7,076 nucleotides of DNA from an uncultured Porphyromonadaceae bacterium (GTDB taxonomy: Bacteria > Bacteroidota > Bacteroidia > Bacteroidales > Muribaculaceae), in contig CAMWUX010000062.1 in NCBI GenBank assembly GCA_947177605.1, positions 1-7,076 of the forward strand. Reading direction: 5' to 3'. The notes under the pieces are model-generated. The model was not told where the DNA came from, did not search any database, and worked only from the letters and a program-made list of their open reading frames with translations. The stretch's first letter is position 1, and the number at the start of each line of letters is the position of its first letter. Shown one piece after another: positions 4,882-7,076 of this stretch. Position numbers and translations under genes: made by a program.

Positions 4882-7076
4882 TCGCCGCATTAGCCCTGTG
4901 GATCGGAGCCGCATGTCTGTGTGCTGCCCCTAAGCGCGTGGCCTGCATCGGCAACAGTATCACCTACGGCTACGGACTTGAGCACCGCGATAGTCTCTGC
5001 TATCCGGCGGTGCTTCAGCGTATGCTCGGCCGGGAGTATGAGGTGGGCAACTTCGGCCTGTCGGGTGCCACGCTTCTGCGCCGGGGCCATCGCCCCTATA
5101 CGGCTACATCGCAGTGGCGCGACGCTCTCGCCTTCAATCCCGATATAGCCCTGATCCATTTGGGTATCAACGATACCGACCCTCGCGACTGGCCGCTGTA
5201 TGCCGATGATTTTGTGGCCGACTATGTAGCGCTGATCGACTCGCTGCGTGCCGTCAACCCCGATATACGCATTATCATATCCCGGCTGTCGCCTCTGCGC
5301 TCCACCCACTATCGCTGGCGCAGCGGCACTCATCAGTGGCGCCTCGACATTCAGGAGGCTATAGGACGCATAGCCGACGCTACCGGCGCCGAACTTATCG
5401 ACTTCGACGCCACGCTGCGCGACCATCAGTATCTCATCGAGGACGGCATCCACCCCAACGCCCGCGGAGCCGCTATGATGGCACGCACCGCCTTCAGCGG
5501 CATCACCGGACGCTACGGTGGCCTGCGCCTGCCCGACGTATGGCAAAGCGGCATGGTGGTGCAACGCGACCGGCCGCTCCATATCCGCGGCACCGCCGAT
5601 GCGGCCTCAAAGGTGAAGGTAACGGTCAACGACGGCCATTCCGTCACCGCCACAACCGACAATCGCGGCCAATGGAGTGCGATACTGCCCCCATTCGCCG
5701 TGGGTGATCCCTACACTCTTACCATCACCGACGGACGCGACACCATCCGGCTGACCGATGTTCTGGCCGGCGACGTGTGGATAGCGTCAGGTCAGAGCAA
5801 TATGGCTTTCACGCTCAACGCCTCTGTCGGAGGTGAAGAGGCTATCGCCCGAAGCTCCGATCCGATGCTGCGCTTCTACAATCAGCGCCCGCGCGCCTAC
5901 ACTGATGCAGCCCGCTGGAGCGACGAAGTGATAGCAGCTATCGACACTCTCGATTATTATCTGCCCGCGGTGTGGCAACAGGCATCGCCCGAATCCACCC
6001 CCTCCGCATCAGCTATCGCCTACTATTTCGGCAAGGAGCTGAGAGAGCGCACGGATGTGCCCGTCGGCATTATCGAAAATGCCGTGGGCGGTTCTACCCT
6101 CGAATCGTGGATCGACATCACCACTCTCGAAGCCGGTATGCCCGAGATACTGGTCAACTGGCGCACCAACGACTATCTGCAGCCCTGGGCACAACAGCGC
6201 GCCAATGAGAATACGTCGGCCGAAGGCAACCACCGCCATCCCTACGAACCGACTTATCTCTATTCGGCCGGTATCCGTCCGCTCGAAGGCTTCGACGTGA
6301 GCGGTGTAATATGGTATCAGGGTGAGAGCAATGCCCACAACACGATGCTTTTCGAGCGGCTCTTTCCGATGTTCGTATCGAGCTGGCGCGAGGCGTTGGG
6401 CAATCCCGTGATGCCGATACACACCGTCCAGCTATCGTCGATCGACCGCTCCTCGTGGCCGGAATTCCGCGACGCCCAGCGCCGACTGGCTGACCGACTG
6501 GAAGGAGTGACGCTCACCGTGAGCTCTGACCTCGGCGACTCGCTCGACGTACACCCGCGCCACAAGCGGCCTATCGGTCGGCGTCTGGCGCTTCAGGCTC
6601 TGCGTCGGCCCGACGAGGCTCCACTATTCGGCGGTGCTCCAGAGGCTCGGGTAGCGGGCGACAGGATCGTTCTTACATTCCCCGCAGGGGTAAGCCTCGC
6701 CACTGCCGACGGGCTCGCTCCGCGTACTTTTGAAATAGCCGCCATCGACGGACTTTACGCTCCGGCCACGGCGACCATAACCAAAAACACCATCATGCTT
6801 ATGAATCCCGATATCAAGCATCCGCAATTCGTGAGGTATGGCTGGCAGCCCTATACCCGCGCCAATGTGATCAACACCCCCGACTCGCTGCCTCTGTCTA
6901 CCTTCAAGCTCCGCGTCGAAGGCTCTCCCGAGATCGAAGCCGGTATGGAATATGGCGTGTCGGCACCCTTCGCCACTCTGGTCGGCAGCGATCTGATCAT
7001 GGCCGGCGGCTGTAATTTCCCCACCGACACCCCTCTGGCTCCAGACGCCCGTAAAAAATTCTATCAGGGCATATAT
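4863..7076 (+). CDS. Secreted sialate O-acetylesterase (two esterase modules) fused to NanM-type mutarotase, 3' partial
   Basis: The frame is open for 738 codons from ATG 4863 to the last base, so the C-terminus is outside the window. Residues 1-22 form a signal peptide (MRAR, then a hydrophobic run to CLCAA); no good lipobox is seen, so export to the periplasm is likely. Residues 24-215 are an SGNH hydrolase with all four blocks: GNS (Ser32), Gly65/Gly68, GxND (Asn103) and DGIH (Asp194, His197). Residues 220-685 form a sialate O-acetylesterase: beta domain, SGQSNM (Ser312), WYQGES (Glu488) and DVHP (Asp562, His564). From about residue 690 the sequence becomes the start of a cyclically permuted NanM-type mutarotase (GVSAPFA, AGGCNFP). 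EstA/NanS-type esterases of Bacteroidales carry the first two modules and end near 690 residues. The substrate is probably O-acetylated (9-O-acetyl) sialic acid. The ATG overlaps the epimerase stop, so it belongs to the same operon. Confidence 0.9.
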   Translation, partial: MRARLIIAALALWIGAACLCAAPKRVACIGNSITYGYGLEHRDSLCYPAVLQRMLGREYEVGNFGLSGATLLRRGHRPYTATSQWRDALAFNPDIALIHLGINDTDPRDWPLYADDFVADYVALIDSLRAVNPDIRIIISRLSPLRSTHYRWRSGTHQWRLDIQEAIGRIADATGAELIDFDATLRDHQYLIEDGIHPNARGAAMMARTAFSGITGRYGGLRLPDVWQSGMVVQRDRPLHIRGTADAASKVKVTVNDGHSVTATTDNRGQWSAILPPFAVGDPYTLTITDGRDTIRLTDVLAGDVWIASGQSNMAFTLNASVGGEEAIARSSDPMLRFYNQRPRAYTDAARWSDEVIAAIDTLDYYLPAVWQQASPESTPSASAIAYYFGKELRERTDVPVGIIENAVGGSTLESWIDITTLEAGMPEILVNWRTNDYLQPWAQQRANENTSAEGNHRHPYEPTYLYSAGIRPLEGFDVSGVIWYQGESNAHNTMLFERLFPMFVSSWREALGNPVMPIHTVQLSSIDRSSWPEFRDAQRRLADRLEGVTLTVSSDLGDSLDVHPRHKRPIGRRLALQALRRPDEAPLFGGAPEARVAGDRIVLTFPAGVSLATADGLAPRTFEIAAIDGLYAPATATITKNTIMLMNPDIKHPQFVRYGWQPYTRANVINTPDSLPLSTFKLRVEGSPEIEAGMEYGVSAPFATLVGSDLIMAGGCNFPTDTPLAPDARKKFYQGIY
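4932..5510 (+). other. Module 1 of the esterase: SGNH/GDSL hydrolase domain
   Basis: Residues about 24-216. The nucleophile serine is in IGNSITYG (Ser32, codon 4956), followed by NFGLSGAT (block II glycine), LGIND (Gly101, Asn103, Asp104) and EDGIHPNARG (Asp194, His197). The full catalytic set is present, so this module should be an active esterase, not a remnant. It is best compared with the N-terminal SGNH module of EstA/NanS. Confidence 0.85.
5520..6918 (+). other. Module 2 of the esterase: sialate O-acetylesterase (SIAE/SASA) domain
   Basis: Residues about 220-685. A beta domain (from VWQSGMVVQRDRPL to PYTLTITD) leads into GDVWIASGQSNM, with the likely nucleophile Ser312 (codon 5796). 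The later blocks are NAVGGS, GVIWYQGESNA (Glu488), HTVQLSSI, WPEFRDAQRRLA, and DVHPRHKRPIGRRLA with the Asp562/His564 pair (codons 6546 and 6552). All are standard marks of the family and none is degraded. Confidence 0.88.
6925..7076 (+). other. Module 3 (start only): cyclically permuted NanM-type mutarotase, Kelch propeller
   Basis: Residues about 688-738, cut by the window end. The stretch GVSAPFATLVGSDLIMAGG followed by CNFP and then KKFYQGIY matches the beginning of cyclically permuted mutarotases of Bacteroidales, in which the first Kelch blade reads GVSAxFAG...AGGCNFPD...KKxxYxDIY. NanM-type mutarotases speed alpha/beta anomer exchange of free Neu5Ac in the periplasm. An in-frame ATG at 6945 exists, but it lies inside the conserved start of the domain and has no signal peptide after it, so a separate gene is unlikely. 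Only the first blade is visible. Confidence 0.75.

Noticed and set aside
6945..7076. Separate mutarotase gene starting at ATG 6945
   Set aside because: There is no stop before it in frame, no signal peptide after it, and the ATG lies within the conserved lead-in to the first Kelch blade. In-frame fusion fits better.

Overview
The window reads as a single plus-strand gene cluster for sialic acid (Neu5Ac) use, most likely from a gut bacterium of the order Bacteroidales (phylum Bacteroidota). Reasons: the route uses an AGE-type epimerase instead of a ManNAc kinase plus NanE pair; there is a large secreted two-module sialate O-acetylesterase of the EstA/NanS kind; a cyclically permuted NanM-type mutarotase is present; a tetratricopeptide-like membrane histidine kinase sits alongside; and no clear Shine-Dalgarno sequences precede the starts. 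By eye the DNA is GC-rich for Bacteroides, so a higher-GC family such as Muribaculaceae is a guess, not a demonstrated assignment.

Layout: bases 1-1400 hold the C-terminal part of a membrane sensor histidine kinase whose N-terminus lies upstream of the window. After 28 bases comes an MFS transporter (1429-2736, NanT-like), then after 27 bases an N-acetylneuraminate lyase (2764-3687), after 3 bases an N-acylglucosamine 2-epimerase (3691-4863), and overlapping it by one base a very large secreted esterase gene (4863 to the window end, open at 3'). Every gene is on the plus strand, and no gap exceeds 28 bases. No RNA gene, mobile element, CRISPR array, long repeat or terminator was seen.

Inferred working order: O-acetylated sialic acid released outside the cell or in the periplasm is de-O-acetylated by the esterase modules and brought to the right anomer by the mutarotase module. 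The MFS protein imports it. The lyase splits it to ManNAc and pyruvate, and the epimerase turns ManNAc into GlcNAc, which would then be phosphorylated by a kinase encoded elsewhere. A sialidase and a TonB-dependent outer membrane uptake pair, usual in such clusters, are not in the window.

The most notable point is that the esterase reading frame does not stop where the known two-module esterases end. It runs without a stop into the start of a NanM-type mutarotase, suggesting a three-module periplasmic protein. A perfect 8-bp inverted repeat also encloses the epimerase stop and the esterase start.
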